A DNA stretch of 64,000 nucleotides from JAABRB01 sp963735025 (GCA_963735025.1 CAVTJG010000009.1:744001-808000); one strand, 5' to 3'. Positions 1 to 8,985 are shown, numbered from the stretch's first letter. Program-made: numbers and translations. Notes: a model not told the origin generated them from the letters alone.

Positions 1-1
1 C

Positions 2-811
2 GTGAGGAAAACGTTGTTCATCGCGATGCTCACGGGGGCCGCCGCGCTTCCGTATGCGCTGGCGCAGGCGCAGGACCAGAGCAGTCTCACACCATGGCTT
101 GCTGCACCAAGTCGATCCGCACGCAACGTGGCACGGGATGATTTCCGGCATCCGAGCGAAGTACTCGCGTTCTTCGGCATCGACGATGGCAGCACGGTCG
201 TCGAGATCCTGCCAGGTAGCAGCGGCTATTACATGGAGATACTCGCGCCTTACCTGAAGGAGAAGGGTCGCTATGTCGCGGCGAGTCGCGACGCTGCCGC
301 TCCGCCGCAGTATCTAGCCGACCACCAGAAGCTGCTCGCCCGGCTCAAGGCGGAACCCGCGTTGTACGGGAGAGTCGTCGTCACCGAATTCAACGCCGAC
401 CGACACGAGATCGCGCCGCCGGGCAGCGCCGATTTCGTGCTCACCTTCCGTAACCTGCACAACTGGATCGAGCGGCACGAGATCGAAGGTGCGCTCCGCG
501 CTTTCCACAAGGCGCTGAAGCCGGGCGGCGTGCTTGGAGTCGTCGATCATCGCGGCCGTACGGACGTGCCCCAGGCGGCACAAATGAAATCCGGCTATGT
601 TCGTGAAGACGTCGCGATTGCGCTGATCGAATCGGCCGGATTCAAGCTGGTCGGTACGTCCGAAGCCAACGCGAATCCGAAGGACACCAAGGACTATCCG
701 GCGGGCGTGTGGACGCTGCCGCCGACCTATCGCCTGAAGGGCCAGGATCGCGCGAAGTACGAAGCCATTGGCGAGAGCGACCGGTTCACTCTGAAGTTCG
801 TGAAGCAGTGA
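2..811 (+). CDS. Exported class I SAM methyltransferase-like protein
   Basis: The 269-residue product opens with a Sec signal peptide (hydrophobic core about residues 4-20, ending ALAQAQ) and then a Rossmann methyltransferase domain. The SAM-binding loop reads VVEILPGSSGYYMEIL (about residues 66-81), and a later strand reads GGVLGVVDHRG. This resembles the family of predicted exported methyltransferases (COG4798 type); the substrate is unknown. The first possible start is a GTG two bases inside the window, so the true start could lie upstream, although the signal peptide begins right at that codon. An exported SAM-dependent enzyme is odd because SAM is cytoplasmic. The assignment rests on fold motifs only. 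Confidence 0.75.
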   Translation: MRKTLFIAMLTGAAALPYALAQAQDQSSLTPWLAAPSRSARNVARDDFRHPSEVLAFFGIDDGSTVVEILPGSSGYYMEILAPYLKEKGRYVAASRDAAAPPQYLADHQKLLARLKAEPALYGRVVVTEFNADRHEIAPPGSADFVLTFRNLHNWIERHEIEGALRAFHKALKPGGVLGVVDHRGRTDVPQAAQMKSGYVREDVAIALIESAGFKLVGTSEANANPKDTKDYPAGVWTLPPTYRLKGQDRAKYEAIGESDRFTLKFVKQ

Positions 812-860
812 CGGCCGGGATGTCCGCCGCGACCTCGAGCCCTCTATCGGACCGGCGTCC

Positions 861-1532
861 ATGACGCAGCGAATCGAGGGCCCGACGCGGGACGAGATGG
901 CCCTGCTGGAGCCGTTCACGGGACTGACCATCGACAGGATCTTCGTCCCATCCACGCAAGCCGAGATCGACCACGCTGCCGCGGAACTGGCTGCCGCCCG
1001 GTTCGTCGGTTTCGATACCGAGTCGAAACCGACCTTCGCGAAAGGTGAGGTCTCTGACGGACCGCACACGGTGCAGTTCGCGACGCTGGAGAAGGCGTAC
1101 GTGTTTCAGCTCCACCGCACGGCGTGCCACTCGGCGGTGAGCGCCATCCTGACCTCGACCGACATCGTCAAGGTCGGTTTCGGCCTTCGGTCCGAGCAGG
1201 ACCAATTGCCGAGGAAGCTGGGCGTTCACCCTCGAGCGATTCTCGATTTGTGTGCGGTATTTCGCCGCCAGGGTTACCGCAAGATGATCGGCGTCAAGAC
1301 CGCAGTCGCCGTCGTGTTCAAGCAGAAGTTTCAGAAGTCGAAGCGCGTGACGACGTCCAACTGGGCGCGCCATGAGCTTGCGGCGAATCAGTTGCTGTAC
1401 GCTGCCAATGACGCCTATGCCGCAGTGAAGGTGCTCGACGCGCTTGGCCTGAGCGAAGCCGACCTTCCGATCACGGACCGAAGCCTTCCATCGAGCGGGC
1501 TCGACCGCATCGACCCTCACCCCAACACCTAG
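861..1532 (+). CDS. RNase D-like DEDD 3'-5' exonuclease domain protein
   Basis: The 223-residue protein has a DnaQ-like 3'-5' exonuclease fold of the RNase D/WRN type. Exo I is FDTES (D52, E54). Exo II lies near the VKVGFGL stretch, and Exo III is in YAANDAYAAVKV near the C-terminus, where the Tyr and Asp of the DEDDy class can be seen. It lacks the HRDC domains of full RNase D, so it is a stand-alone exonuclease module, probably acting on RNA or damaged 3' ends in the cytoplasm. It starts 49 bp after the methyltransferase on the same strand. ATG at 861 gives the whole domain; there is no strong Shine-Dalgarno sequence. Confidence 0.82.
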   Translation: MTQRIEGPTRDEMALLEPFTGLTIDRIFVPSTQAEIDHAAAELAAARFVGFDTESKPTFAKGEVSDGPHTVQFATLEKAYVFQLHRTACHSAVSAILTSTDIVKVGFGLRSEQDQLPRKLGVHPRAILDLCAVFRRQGYRKMIGVKTAVAVVFKQKFQKSKRVTTSNWARHELAANQLLYAANDAYAAVKVLDALGLSEADLPITDRSLPSSGLDRIDPHPNT

Positions 1533-1539
1533 GATCAGC

Positions 1540-2400
1540 ATGGCAAGCGGGGTGCCCTATGCGTTGCTCACGCTCTTCTGCTTCGGCCTGAACGATCTGC
1601 TCTTCAAGCGTGCGGCGCAGCACGGTGCGGCCTCGCATCAGATGATGATGGTGTTGACGCTGACCATGCTGCCATTCTTCGTGGCTTACGGCGTGCTGAC
1701 GCAGTCGGTCGTCCCGGACCCTTCGGCGCTCTGGGGTTCGCTGGGCGGACTGTTCGCGTTTTCGGCTTCTACAATTTCTCCCGGAGCCTGAGCTCGGGCG
1801 CGGTGAGCGTGCTGTCGCCGATCTTCCGGCTCCAGTTCGTCGTCACCGCCGTCCTCGCTCTGGTGTTTCTCGGCGAATATCCGTCGGTGGTCAAGATCGG
1901 GGGACTGTTGCTGGCGATCGCCGCGGTTTGGCTGCTGCAGGGAAGCGCCGCCGGCGCGAAAGTGGAAGTTCCGCGTGAGGCCATCGCACGCGTGCTGCTG
2001 GCGACGGTCGCGGTGGGGATCGCGTTCTTCCTCTTCAAGTTGGCATTGCGGCAAGGCGCCACACCCGCCTCGGTGCTGCTGTGCCAGGTGGTCGCGCTGT
2101 CGTCGGCCTCGACGGCATTGTCGGTGTATCTCGATCGCGGGTCTCGCGGCCTCGCGTGCCGTATTACGCTACGGCATCCCGTTCGGCGTATCGCAAGCAA
2201 TTGGCTTCGGTGCGCTCATCGAGGGGCTGGCGATCGGCGAGGCGAGCATCCTGGTGCCGATCGCGCAGTTGTCGTTCGTCATCACCGCGATAGTCGGTCT
2301 CACGTTCCTCAAGGAGGCGGTGACCACACGCAAGATGGCGGGTCTCGCAGCAGCGGTGGCCGCAGTGGTACTACTTGCGCTGGCGGCGAGACTGCCTTGA
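1540..2400 (+). pseudogene. EamA/DMT-family transporter, frame broken twice
   Basis: Three consecutive reading frames together encode one drug/metabolite transporter of about 285 residues. Residues 1-75 read from ATG 1540 (MASGVPYALLTLFCF). The frame changes near 1763, in the T run of gcgttttcgg, and continues as GFYNFSRSLSSGAVSVLSP. It changes again near 2135, after the segment ending LSVYL, and continues as SIAGLAASRAVLRYGIPF to the stop at 2400. The first break fits a one-base deletion and the second a one-base insertion. Both EamA repeats are otherwise well kept, so sequencing or assembly indels are as likely as true decay. The gene starts just after the exonuclease stop, suggesting an operon. 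Substrate unknown. Confidence 0.75.
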
Positions 2401-2451
2401 CGGTCGATATTCGGCGCGCAACGTGGCGCATGACGTCTACTTGAGGAGGCG

Positions 2452-2748
2452 ATGCATGGATCTGGGGCCGCGTCGGCGAAAGGCACAGCCGACTTCGAGG
2501 AGACGATCGCCGCCCGCTGGGCTGCGCAGGTACCGGCGCGAAGATTCGGGACTGCCGCGGAATTCGGGCAGACTTGTGCGTTCCTGTGCAGCGCCCATGC
2601 GGGGTACATCACGGGTCAGAGCATCCTGATGGATGGCGGGATTTTTTCCCGGCGCGTATTGAAGCGGTTCGCGCAGCGGGATGTTCGAAGAAACTTGCGT
2701 GCCCGGATATGTATTGAAAGGAGTGACGAATGGAATTGCCCGAAATGA
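2452..2748 (+). pseudogene. C-terminal remnant of a short-chain dehydrogenase/reductase
   Basis: Of this 98-residue frame, about 45 residues (RRFGTAAEFGQTCAFLCS then AGYITGQSILMDGG) match the end of SDR oxidoreductases: the helix after the active site and the last strand with its DGG turn. The NAD(P)-binding glycine motif and the catalytic Ser-Tyr-Lys, about 170 residues in a full enzyme, are missing. A GAGGAG Shine-Dalgarno sequence (about 2443-2448) and an ATG remain in front, so an internal deletion joining the original start to the tail is plausible. The tail after DGG is longer than usual and overlaps the next gene by 19 bp. It cannot be an active dehydrogenase. Confidence 0.7.
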
Positions 2749-3062
2749 TCACACGCCTGCCCGAGGCCGAACTGCCGATTCCTCCGTCCAAGGTGAAAAC
2801 GCACGTGCTGCCGTCGGACCGCGGGCAACTCGTCTTCTTTCAGGTCCTGGAGGACGTAGAAATCCCCCCGCATTCGCACAAGGCCCAGTGGGGTACGGTC
2901 CTCGAGGGCGAGGTGGAAGTGACGATCGGGGGCGAAGCGCGCGTCTACAAGCCTGGCACCACGTACTTCATCCCGAGCGGAGTCGTGCACAGCGCCAAGG
3001 CACGTGCCGGCGCGAAGATCATGGACCTCTTCGAGGAGCCCGATCGCTACCCGATCAAGTGA
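2730..3062 (+). CDS. Small single-domain cupin protein
   Basis: The 110-residue protein is one cupin beta-barrel. Motif 1 holds the metal ligands H48 and H50 (PPHSHKAQWGTVLEGEVEV), with Glu at 59/61. Motif 2 is PSGVVHSAK with H87. Such small cupins are metal-binding dioxygenases, isomerases or sugar/ligand sensors; the sequence does not say which. Start ATG 2730 has a good Shine-Dalgarno sequence, GAAAGGAG, eight to ten bases upstream. The stop codon lies in a 14-bp perfect tandem duplication (3049-3076), so the last four residues and stop are repeated outside the frame. Located upstream of the GFA-family gene on the same strand. Confidence 0.85.
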   Translation: MELPEMITRLPEAELPIPPSKVKTHVLPSDRGQLVFFQVLEDVEIPPHSHKAQWGTVLEGEVEVTIGGEARVYKPGTTYFIPSGVVHSAKARAGAKIMDLFEEPDRYPIK

Positions 3063-3076
3063 ACCCGATCAAGTGA
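3049..3076 (+). repeat. 14-bp perfect tandem duplication spanning the cupin stop codon
   Basis: The unit acccgatcaagtga occurs at 3049-3062 and again, directly abutting, at 3063-3076. The first copy encodes the last residues (PIK) and the TGA of the cupin gene; the second is untranslated. This looks like a slippage duplication. Confidence 0.95.
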
Positions 3077-3103
3077 GAGACTCGCATGGGGAAGGGGTCG
3101 TAG

Positions 3104-3493
3104 ATGACCACGCACACCGGCGGATGTCATTGCGGGAAAGTGCGCTTCGAGGTCGACGCACCGGAAGATCTGAGAGTTTCGGAATGCAACTGCTCGATCT
3201 GCGGCAAGTCCGGATACCTCGGCGTGATCGTTCCAAAGGAGCGCTTCCGGCTGATCTCCGGCGCGGAGAGCCTGACGACCTACCAGTTCAATACGGGCGT
3301 GGCACGGCATCTCTTCTGCCGGCACTGTGGAATCAAGTCGTTCTACGCTCCGCGCTCGCACCCCGATGGAATCAGCGTCAATGCGCGGTGCATCGACCCG
3401 GGCACGGTGAAAAGCATGGACGTCCGGCCGTTCAACGGCCAGGAGTGGGAAAAGCAGCTTCCGGCCGGGCGCGCGCTGTCGTTTCCGAATTGA
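3104..3493 (+). CDS. GFA/CENP-V family zinc protein
   Basis: The 129-residue protein shows the full zinc-ligand pattern of the GFA (glutathione-dependent formaldehyde-activating enzyme-like) fold: C8 and C10 (GGCHCGKVRF), C28, C30 and C33 (ECNCSICGK), and C72 and C75 (FCRHCGIKS). These seven cysteines normally hold two zinc ions. Family members have been linked to S-hydroxymethylglutathione formation, but most are of unknown activity, so formaldehyde detoxification is only a possibility here. Length is typical. It follows the cupin by about 40 bp and may be co-transcribed with it. Confidence 0.85.
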   Translation: MTTHTGGCHCGKVRFEVDAPEDLRVSECNCSICGKSGYLGVIVPKERFRLISGAESLTTYQFNTGVARHLFCRHCGIKSFYAPRSHPDGISVNARCIDPGTVKSMDVRPFNGQEWEKQLPAGRALSFPN

Positions 3494-3550
3494 CGGCTCG
3501 CGGGCGAGCCGCAACAGCGACTATGCCCTGGGGAAGCTCTGCAGCAGTCC

Positions 3551-3626
3551 GTCATTCCCGCGAATGCGGGAATTCGGTCGGAGCCCTCTAAATGCGTTAC
3601 TGGATCCCCGCTTGCGCGTGGATGAC
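3551..3626. repeat. REP-type palindromic repeat pair
   Basis: A palindrome, gtcattcccgcgaatgcggg, is followed about 30 bp later by the inverted partner tggatccccgcttgcgcg...gatgac. Closely related units lie at 4952-5029, 9449-9509 and 40669-40697, all between genes. It fills the gap between the convergent GFA-family gene and the VWA gene and may act as a bidirectional terminator or mRNA stabiliser. Confidence 0.75.
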
Positions 3627-3641
3627 CTGATCAGAGGTTGC

Positions 3642-4694
3642 CTAGACGCTGCGGTTGAACCACAGTAGAGAAAGCAATGCAGCCGCAATCGCAAAGATAG
3701 CCGCCGCAGCGACGAAAAGCGCCGAGATCTCGGTCTCCTTGCGCTCCAGCACGAGCGACGAGTTGAGGTTCTGGTAGACCTTGCGCAGGTCATCCGCCGA
3801 TCCGGCGTAATAGTATTCGCCGCGCGTGACCTCCGCGATCTGCTTCAGCGTCTCTTCGTCGAAGCGCACGTAGATGGACCACCCTTCGAAGCCGACTTCG
3901 CCGCCCGCTGCCGTGCCGAACCCCACCGTGTAGATTCGAACGCCCCGCTCGGCCGCCATCTTGGCGGTCTCGATGGGATTCGGACCGGTGGTGGCCCGAC
4001 CGTCGGTGAGGAGGATGATGGCGGCCGAAGGGTGGGATCCAGGCGGCACCGGCTTGAAGGGCTTCTGCTGCGGCTTGCCTGGCCGGTCGATCGCCACGCC
4101 GCGTCCCCCGTCCCGCGAAGCCCCCCGGAAGAGGAACGGCTCCAGGTCGATGCCGTCGTCCGGAAACAGAGCCGCCAGGGAAACAATGATGCCGCTGCCG
4201 ATGGCGGTGTGACGCTGCAGCTCGAACCGGTCGATGGCCCCGATCAGGTCTTCGCGGTTGCGGGTCGGCGTCTGCACGACCGACGCCGTGCCGGCGAACG
4301 ACACGATGCCGATGCGGACGTCCGAGGGCTGCTCCATGACGAAGGCCTTCGCCGCGGTCTGCGCGGCTTCCAGCCGGCTCGGCTCCACATCCCGGGCGCG
4401 CATGCTGAGTGACACGTCCATGGCGAGAATGATCGTGCGCTGCTCGGAGGGCAGGGTGATGACGGCATTGGGGCGGGCGCTGGCCACGATCCCCGCGATG
4501 ATGGCCAGCAGGAAGAGCAGCGGCGGGATATGACGCCTGTAACGCTGCCACGGACCCATCGCCTCGCGGACGAGATCCACGCTGGTGTAGCGTATGGCGA
4601 CACGCTTCTTGCGGCGCAGCAGCAGGACATACAAGGCGACAAGCACCGGCACGCCGAGCAGCAGCCAAAGTACGCCTGACCACAAAAACGTCAT
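3642..4694 (-). CDS. Membrane-anchored VWA-domain protein, BatA-like
   Basis: The 350-residue protein (from ATG 4694) has two N-terminal membrane segments (about residues 4-26 and 57-74), a von Willebrand factor A domain, and a C-terminal membrane segment (about 323-347). The MIDAS metal site is visible as DVSLS (93-97) and the later LLTDGRATTG. This is the BatA/aerotolerance-operon layout, but the usual MoxR ATPase and DUF58 partners are not next to it. The start has a GGGAGAG Shine-Dalgarno sequence; an in-frame upstream ATG at 4751 adds a non-conserved stretch. Likely acts in the inner membrane as a protein-interaction scaffold. Confidence 0.8.
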   Translation of the reverse strand: MTFLWSGVLWLLLGVPVLVALYVLLLRRKKRVAIRYTSVDLVREAMGPWQRYRRHIPPLLFLLAIIAGIVASARPNAVITLPSEQRTIILAMDVSLSMRARDVEPSRLEAAQTAAKAFVMEQPSDVRIGIVSFAGTASVVQTPTRNREDLIGAIDRFELQRHTAIGSGIIVSLAALFPDDGIDLEPFLFRGASRDGGRGVAIDRPGKPQQKPFKPVPPGSHPSAAIILLTDGRATTGPNPIETAKMAAERGVRIYTVGFGTAAGGEVGFEGWSIYVRFDEETLKQIAEVTRGEYYYAGSADDLRKVYQNLNSSLVLERKETEISALFVAAAAIFAIAAALLSLLWFNRSV

Positions 4695-5046
4695 GGGATC
4701 TCTCCCGGAAACACGCACCCGCCAAAGCGCAATACTGCTCCGCTTCGGCAATCTCCGTCGCCTCGCGGACTCCCAAATTCAGCATACGTCAGCGGAACGA
4801 CGCCCGCTCACTTTAGCACCGACCGGCGGATTCGTACGCGTGACTTTGTGTCGGCCGGCGACGTTCGAAATCGCCAATTCCTGCTGGAAACCCTACACGG
4901 CGGCCAACGGCCGGCACTGGCCGTAGATACGGCTGAGGAAAGTCTGATTTAGTCATCCCCGCGCAAGCGGGGATCCAGGAAGGCTACGAGTGGGTTCAGT
5001 CTGGTTTCACGCATTCGCGCGAATGACGGACCTCTGCAATGCTTTC
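4695..5046. other. 352-bp intergenic region
   Basis: Lies between the NYN gene's 3' end and the VWA gene's 5' end, both on the minus strand. Apart from the REP-type pair at 4952-5029 I see no coding frame with family resemblance and no RNA gene. It should hold the promoter of the VWA gene. Confidence 0.6.
4952..5029. repeat. REP-type palindromic repeat pair
   Basis: One unit is gtcatccccgcgcaagcg...gatcc, and the second, about 30 bp on, is cgcattcgcgcgaatgacgg. It belongs to the family seen at 3551, 9449 and 40669 and lies just downstream of the NYN gene. Confidence 0.75.
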
Positions 5047-5868
5047 TTAAGCCTCGTGCAGGATGCCGTGAACGATGTAGCCGCCCGACTTGTTGTCGCG
5101 CTCGAGATCGAGCAGCTTGCGGCTCTGCGCCTCCTCGAGAAGCTTGGAGAACGACCGGAAGCCGTAGTAGGACTCGGTGAAGCCCGGCATCCGACGCTTG
5201 ATCGCCTGCTTCACCGCCGAGCCCCAGAGCTTCTCGTCGCCAGTCCGCTCGCCGAGCAGCTCCTCGGCGGTCTTCACCACGAGTTCCATCGCTTCCTCGG
5301 GCTTGCCGGCTTCCTCCTTCGGCGGCGCTTTCTTGTCGGTGTCGCCGCTCTTGGCCGGCTCCTTGCGGCGCGACCGCCGCTGCACCTTCTCGTCGCGCAC
5401 CAGGTCGTCGTAATAGATGAACTCGTCGCAGTTGGACATCAGGAGGTCCGAGGTCGAATTCTTCACTCCGACGCCGATCACCTCCTTGTTGTTCTCGCGC
5501 AGCTTGGAGACGAGCGGCGAGAAATCCGAGTCGCCGCTGATGATGACGAACGTGTCGACGTGCGGCTTGGTGTAGCAGAGGTCGAGCGCGTCGACCACCA
5601 TCCGGATATCGGCCGAGTTCTTGCCCGACTGGCGAACGTGCGGCACTTCCACGAGCTCGAACGCGGCCTGGTGCATGGCGCTCTTGAACTCCTTGTAGCG
5701 CTCCCAGTCGCAATAGGCGCGTTTGACGACGATGCTGCCCTTGAGCAACAGCCGTTCGAGAACGCGACCAATGTCGAACTTGTCGTACTTCGCCTCGCGC
5801 ACCCCGAGCGCGATGTTCTCGAAGTCGCAGAAGAGTGCCATGTTGTTGTCTTCGGCCTGATTTGGCAT
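5047..5868 (-). CDS. NYN-domain putative ribonuclease with OST-HTH/LOTUS-like C-terminus
   Basis: The 273-residue protein (ATG 5868) begins with a NYN (PIN-like) nuclease domain. The acidic metal-binding residues are visible in ALFCDFEN (D15, E17), SADIRM (D87) and SGDSDF (D113, D115). A Lys/Glu-rich linker (about 150-185) joins it to a C-terminal winged-helix module resembling OST-HTH/LOTUS (about 190-270: FRSFSKLLEEA, GGYIVHG). This LabA/DUF88-type pair is expected to bind and cut RNA, with LOTUS domains binding RNA structures or protein partners. A longer in-frame upstream start is possible but adds low-complexity sequence. The function in bacteria is poorly defined. Confidence 0.82.
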   Translation of the reverse strand: MPNQAEDNNMALFCDFENIALGVREAKYDKFDIGRVLERLLLKGSIVVKRAYCDWERYKEFKSAMHQAAFELVEVPHVRQSGKNSADIRMVVDALDLCYTKPHVDTFVIISGDSDFSPLVSKLRENNKEVIGVGVKNSTSDLLMSNCDEFIYYDDLVRDEKVQRRSRRKEPAKSGDTDKKAPPKEEAGKPEEAMELVVKTAEELLGERTGDEKLWGSAVKQAIKRRMPGFTESYYGFRSFSKLLEEAQSRKLLDLERDNKSGGYIVHGILHEA

Positions 5869-5974
5869 GCGCAGTGCTTTGTCCTTGTGCGGGTCGGCTT
5901 GGCCGGCCACGGAATTGCGAATATCCCGATTATCCGCGCAATCGTTCCGGACCGCAGTAGGCGTGCGTGCGCTG

Positions 5975-7294
5975 TCAGCGTGCCGGATCGTCCGCCAGCG
6001 CCGCCCGCCGCCCGCGCTCGACATCGATGCCCGCGAGGAGGGCGAGGCCGACGACGAAGAACACTCCGGTGACCAGGATCGCGAGACGATGGTCGCCGTG
6101 GGACAGCCACGACACCAGGCCATAGCTCACTGGTCCGATGATCGCCGAGAGCTTGACGGCAAAGCCCCATAGCCCGAAGAACTCCCCGCGGCGCGCTTCC
6201 GGGCTCAGGTAACCGACCAGCGCGCGCGCCGCCGATTGGGACGCGCCGAGCGCGAACCCCGCCAGATTCGCCGCCACCCAGAAAAGCGCGCGTCCTTCGG
6301 CCAGCCACGCGCAAAGGATCGTCGCAATCCAGATCAGGAGCGTGAGTGTCAGGGTGCGCACGTGTCCGAGGCGGTCCTGCACCTGCCCAAAACCGAATGC
6401 GCCGATCGCCGCGGTGACATTGACCGCGAGAATCATCGTGATGGTGTCGGGGGTGCTGAATCCCAGCGCCTCCTGGGCATAGATTGCGGCCAGCGCCACG
6501 ACGGTCTGCACGCCGGCCTGATACACAGTCACGCACACGAGAAAGCGCGCGAGATCGCGGTACCGCGCGGCGTTCCGCAGCGTGTGTCCGAGACGCAAGA
6601 ACGAATCCCTGACGTACCGATGGCTGGGATCCACAGGCTGGGGGACGGCCCGTTCGCGAAGGATGAGAAACGTCGGCAGCGCCGCCACGGCGAAGAACGC
6701 CGCCGTGATGAGCATCGTGACGGGCACGTACTCGGTTGCGGCCTGCCCCTTGCCCTCGGCCCACGTGACATAGGCGAGGCACAGCCCGAGGGCTAGAAGT
6801 CCCCCGAGGTAGCCGAGGGCCCAGCCCCAGCCGGAAACCGTGCCGAGCGACTCGCTGTCGGCGACCTCGGGCAGGAAGGCTGCGATCAGGTTCTCACCGG
6901 TGCCGAAGAAGTAGTTCGATGCCACAACCAGTGCCATCGCCAGCAGAAGACTCGACGGGCCCGTGAGCGCGAGCGCGGCCGTGAACGCGACGCAGCCCAC
7001 GGTGGTGACCGCCAGCAGCTTCTTCTTCGCGGCCCGCAGATCCGCGTAGGCCCCGATCACCGGCGCGGTGAGCATGATGAGCAGGTAGGACACCGCGAGC
7101 GCTCCCGTCCACGCCAGCGTCGCCCAGGACGCCCGGTTCGCCACGACCCCGACGAAGTAGGCGTTGTACACGGCGGTGATGACAACGGTCGTGTAGCCGG
7201 AATTGGCGAAGTCGTACATCGCCCACGCGAGCACTTCGCGCGGACGCACGCCAGGAGCGAGCCGCCTGCGCTTCGTCGGAATGGTGGGATTCAC
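5975..7294 (-). CDS. UMF1/Atg22-like MFS transporter
   Basis: The 439-residue integral membrane protein has about 12 hydrophobic segments and the signature start of the UMF1 family: EVLAWAMYDFANSGYTTVV (about residues 20-38). The family is related to yeast Atg22, a vacuolar amino-acid exporter; bacterial substrates are unknown. It is complete, with ATG at 7294. The start faces mgtE, so 7295-7459 is a divergent promoter region; a TAAAAT hexamer at 7334-7339 could be a -10 element for mgtE. Confidence 0.82.
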   Translation of the reverse strand: MNPTIPTKRRRLAPGVRPREVLAWAMYDFANSGYTTVVITAVYNAYFVGVVANRASWATLAWTGALAVSYLLIMLTAPVIGAYADLRAAKKKLLAVTTVGCVAFTAALALTGPSSLLLAMALVVASNYFFGTGENLIAAFLPEVADSESLGTVSGWGWALGYLGGLLALGLCLAYVTWAEGKGQAATEYVPVTMLITAAFFAVAALPTFLILRERAVPQPVDPSHRYVRDSFLRLGHTLRNAARYRDLARFLVCVTVYQAGVQTVVALAAIYAQEALGFSTPDTITMILAVNVTAAIGAFGFGQVQDRLGHVRTLTLTLLIWIATILCAWLAEGRALFWVAANLAGFALGASQSAARALVGYLSPEARRGEFFGLWGFAVKLSAIIGPVSYGLVSWLSHGDHRLAILVTGVFFVVGLALLAGIDVERGRRAALADDPAR

Positions 7295-7459
7295 GCGTAT
7301 GACATCCGTGTATCGCGATCATAACGGGCAAGCTAAAATCTGCGCGACCTGCTGCCGGGCGTGACGCTCTGCACCCGGGGATGCGCGGCGGCATGCCGGC
7401 CAGTTCCCGCCAATTGCCGATTGATACCCGCTACTCAGCCACCCGGAGCGCGCGAAATC

Positions 7460-8902
7460 ATGCCCGAGACCACCGAGCGCAAGGAACTGGAGGACTTGCA
7501 GGAAGACCTGCACGCCGTCCAGGAACTCCTGTCGCGCCATCGCGTGGTCGAAGGCCTGGTTCATCGGCAGAGCATGCGCAACCAGGACGTCGTCGAGCAG
7601 CTCGTGCACCGGCAGCATCTCGCGGAGCTGCACCGCAAGCTGGACGGCATGCATCCCGCGGACATCGCCTTCATCCTCGAGGCGTTGCCGCTCGAGGAAC
7701 GGCTCGTCGTCTGGGATCTCGTCAAGGCGGACCGCGACGGCGAGATCCTGCTCGAAGTCTCCGATGCGGTTCGCGAGTCGCTCATCGAGAGCATGGACTC
7801 GCAGGAGCTGCTCGCGGCCGCCGAGCATCTCGATGCGGACGAGATTGCCGACCTCGCGCGCGATCTGCCGGAGGAGGTGTTGCGGGGCGTGATCAACGCG
7901 CTTCCGGTCGAGGAGCAGGCGGCGTTGCGCACCGCGATGGCCTCCAAGGAGGGCACGGTCGGCGCGATCATGGATTTCGAGGAGATCACCGTCCGCGAGG
8001 ACGTGACGCTGGAGGTGGTGACGCGCTACCTGCGCCGCTACGAGGAGCTGCCCGATCACACCGACCAGCTCTTCGTGGTGGATCGCTCACGCCATCTGCG
8101 GGGCGTCCTGCCGATCTCCAAGCTTGTTGTCACCGACCTCGAGGAGATGGTCGGCGCCGCGATGAACAAGGATTTCGTCACGCTCTACCCGGACGACAAG
8201 GCCCAGGACGCGGCGCAGGCGTTCGAGCGCTACGACCTCGTCACCGCCGCGGTGATCGGTCGGGACGGCAAGCTGCTCGGCCGCGTCACCGTCGACGCGG
8301 TGGTGGACTTCATCCGCGAGCACAGTGAAGCGCAGAACCTCGCGAAAGCGGGCCTGCGCGAGAGCGAGGACGTGTTCGCGTCCGTCTGGGACTCGGTGAA
8401 GAATCGCTGGGCTTGGCTGGCGATCAATCTCGTCACCGCATTCATTGCCTCCCGCGTGATCGACGCGTTCGAGGGCTCGATCGCGAAGCTCGTCGCGCTC
8501 GCCGCGCTGATGCCGATCGTCGCCGGCATCGGCGGCAACGCCGGCAACCAGACGATCACGATGATCGTGCGCGCACTGGCGCTCGGCCAGGTCGAAGAGG
8601 CGCAGGTGAAGAAGCTCTTTCGCAAGGAAGCCGCGGTCGCGCTATTCAACGGGTTGCTTTGGGGCGGAGTGCTCGGCGTCGTGTCCTGGCTGCTCTATCA
8701 CAGCATCGCGCTCGGGGCAGTGATGACCGCGGCGATGACACTCAATCTCCTCCTTGCCGCCACGCTGGGCGTGGGCATCCCGGTGCTCCTGATGCGGCTC
8801 GGACGCGATCCCGCCCTCGGCTCGTCGGTGATAATCACCGCTTTCACCGATTCCGGCGGCTTCCTGATCTTCCTGGGTCTCGCCACGATCTTTCTGGTCT
8901 GA
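7460..8902 (+). CDS. mgtE: Magnesium transporter MgtE
   Basis: The 480-residue Mg2+ channel/transporter has the standard order: an N-terminal superhelical domain (HPADIAFILEALPLEERL about 60-80), two CBS domains (about 170-300), a plug helix, and five membrane helices (about 320-480). The conserved pore stretch AGIGGNAGNQ is visible. MgtE closes when cytoplasmic Mg2+ fills sites in the N and CBS domains. Start ATG 7460 was chosen because the frame's upstream extension to 7361 is not MgtE-like. The gene is followed by mscL, 83 bp downstream on the same strand. Confidence 0.93.
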   Translation: MPETTERKELEDLQEDLHAVQELLSRHRVVEGLVHRQSMRNQDVVEQLVHRQHLAELHRKLDGMHPADIAFILEALPLEERLVVWDLVKADRDGEILLEVSDAVRESLIESMDSQELLAAAEHLDADEIADLARDLPEEVLRGVINALPVEEQAALRTAMASKEGTVGAIMDFEEITVREDVTLEVVTRYLRRYEELPDHTDQLFVVDRSRHLRGVLPISKLVVTDLEEMVGAAMNKDFVTLYPDDKAQDAAQAFERYDLVTAAVIGRDGKLLGRVTVDAVVDFIREHSEAQNLAKAGLRESEDVFASVWDSVKNRWAWLAINLVTAFIASRVIDAFEGSIAKLVALAALMPIVAGIGGNAGNQTITMIVRALALGQVEEAQVKKLFRKEAAVALFNGLLWGGVLGVVSWLLYHSIALGAVMTAAMTLNLLLAATLGVGIPVLLMRLGRDPALGSSVIITAFTDSGGFLIFLGLATIFLV

Positions 8903-8985
8903 CCGGCGCGCGCGAGATCCGCTACACTCGTCGCGCCCACCCGAGGGCGCACAGCAGAACTAGTACTCGAAGAAGGAGTCCCGCA

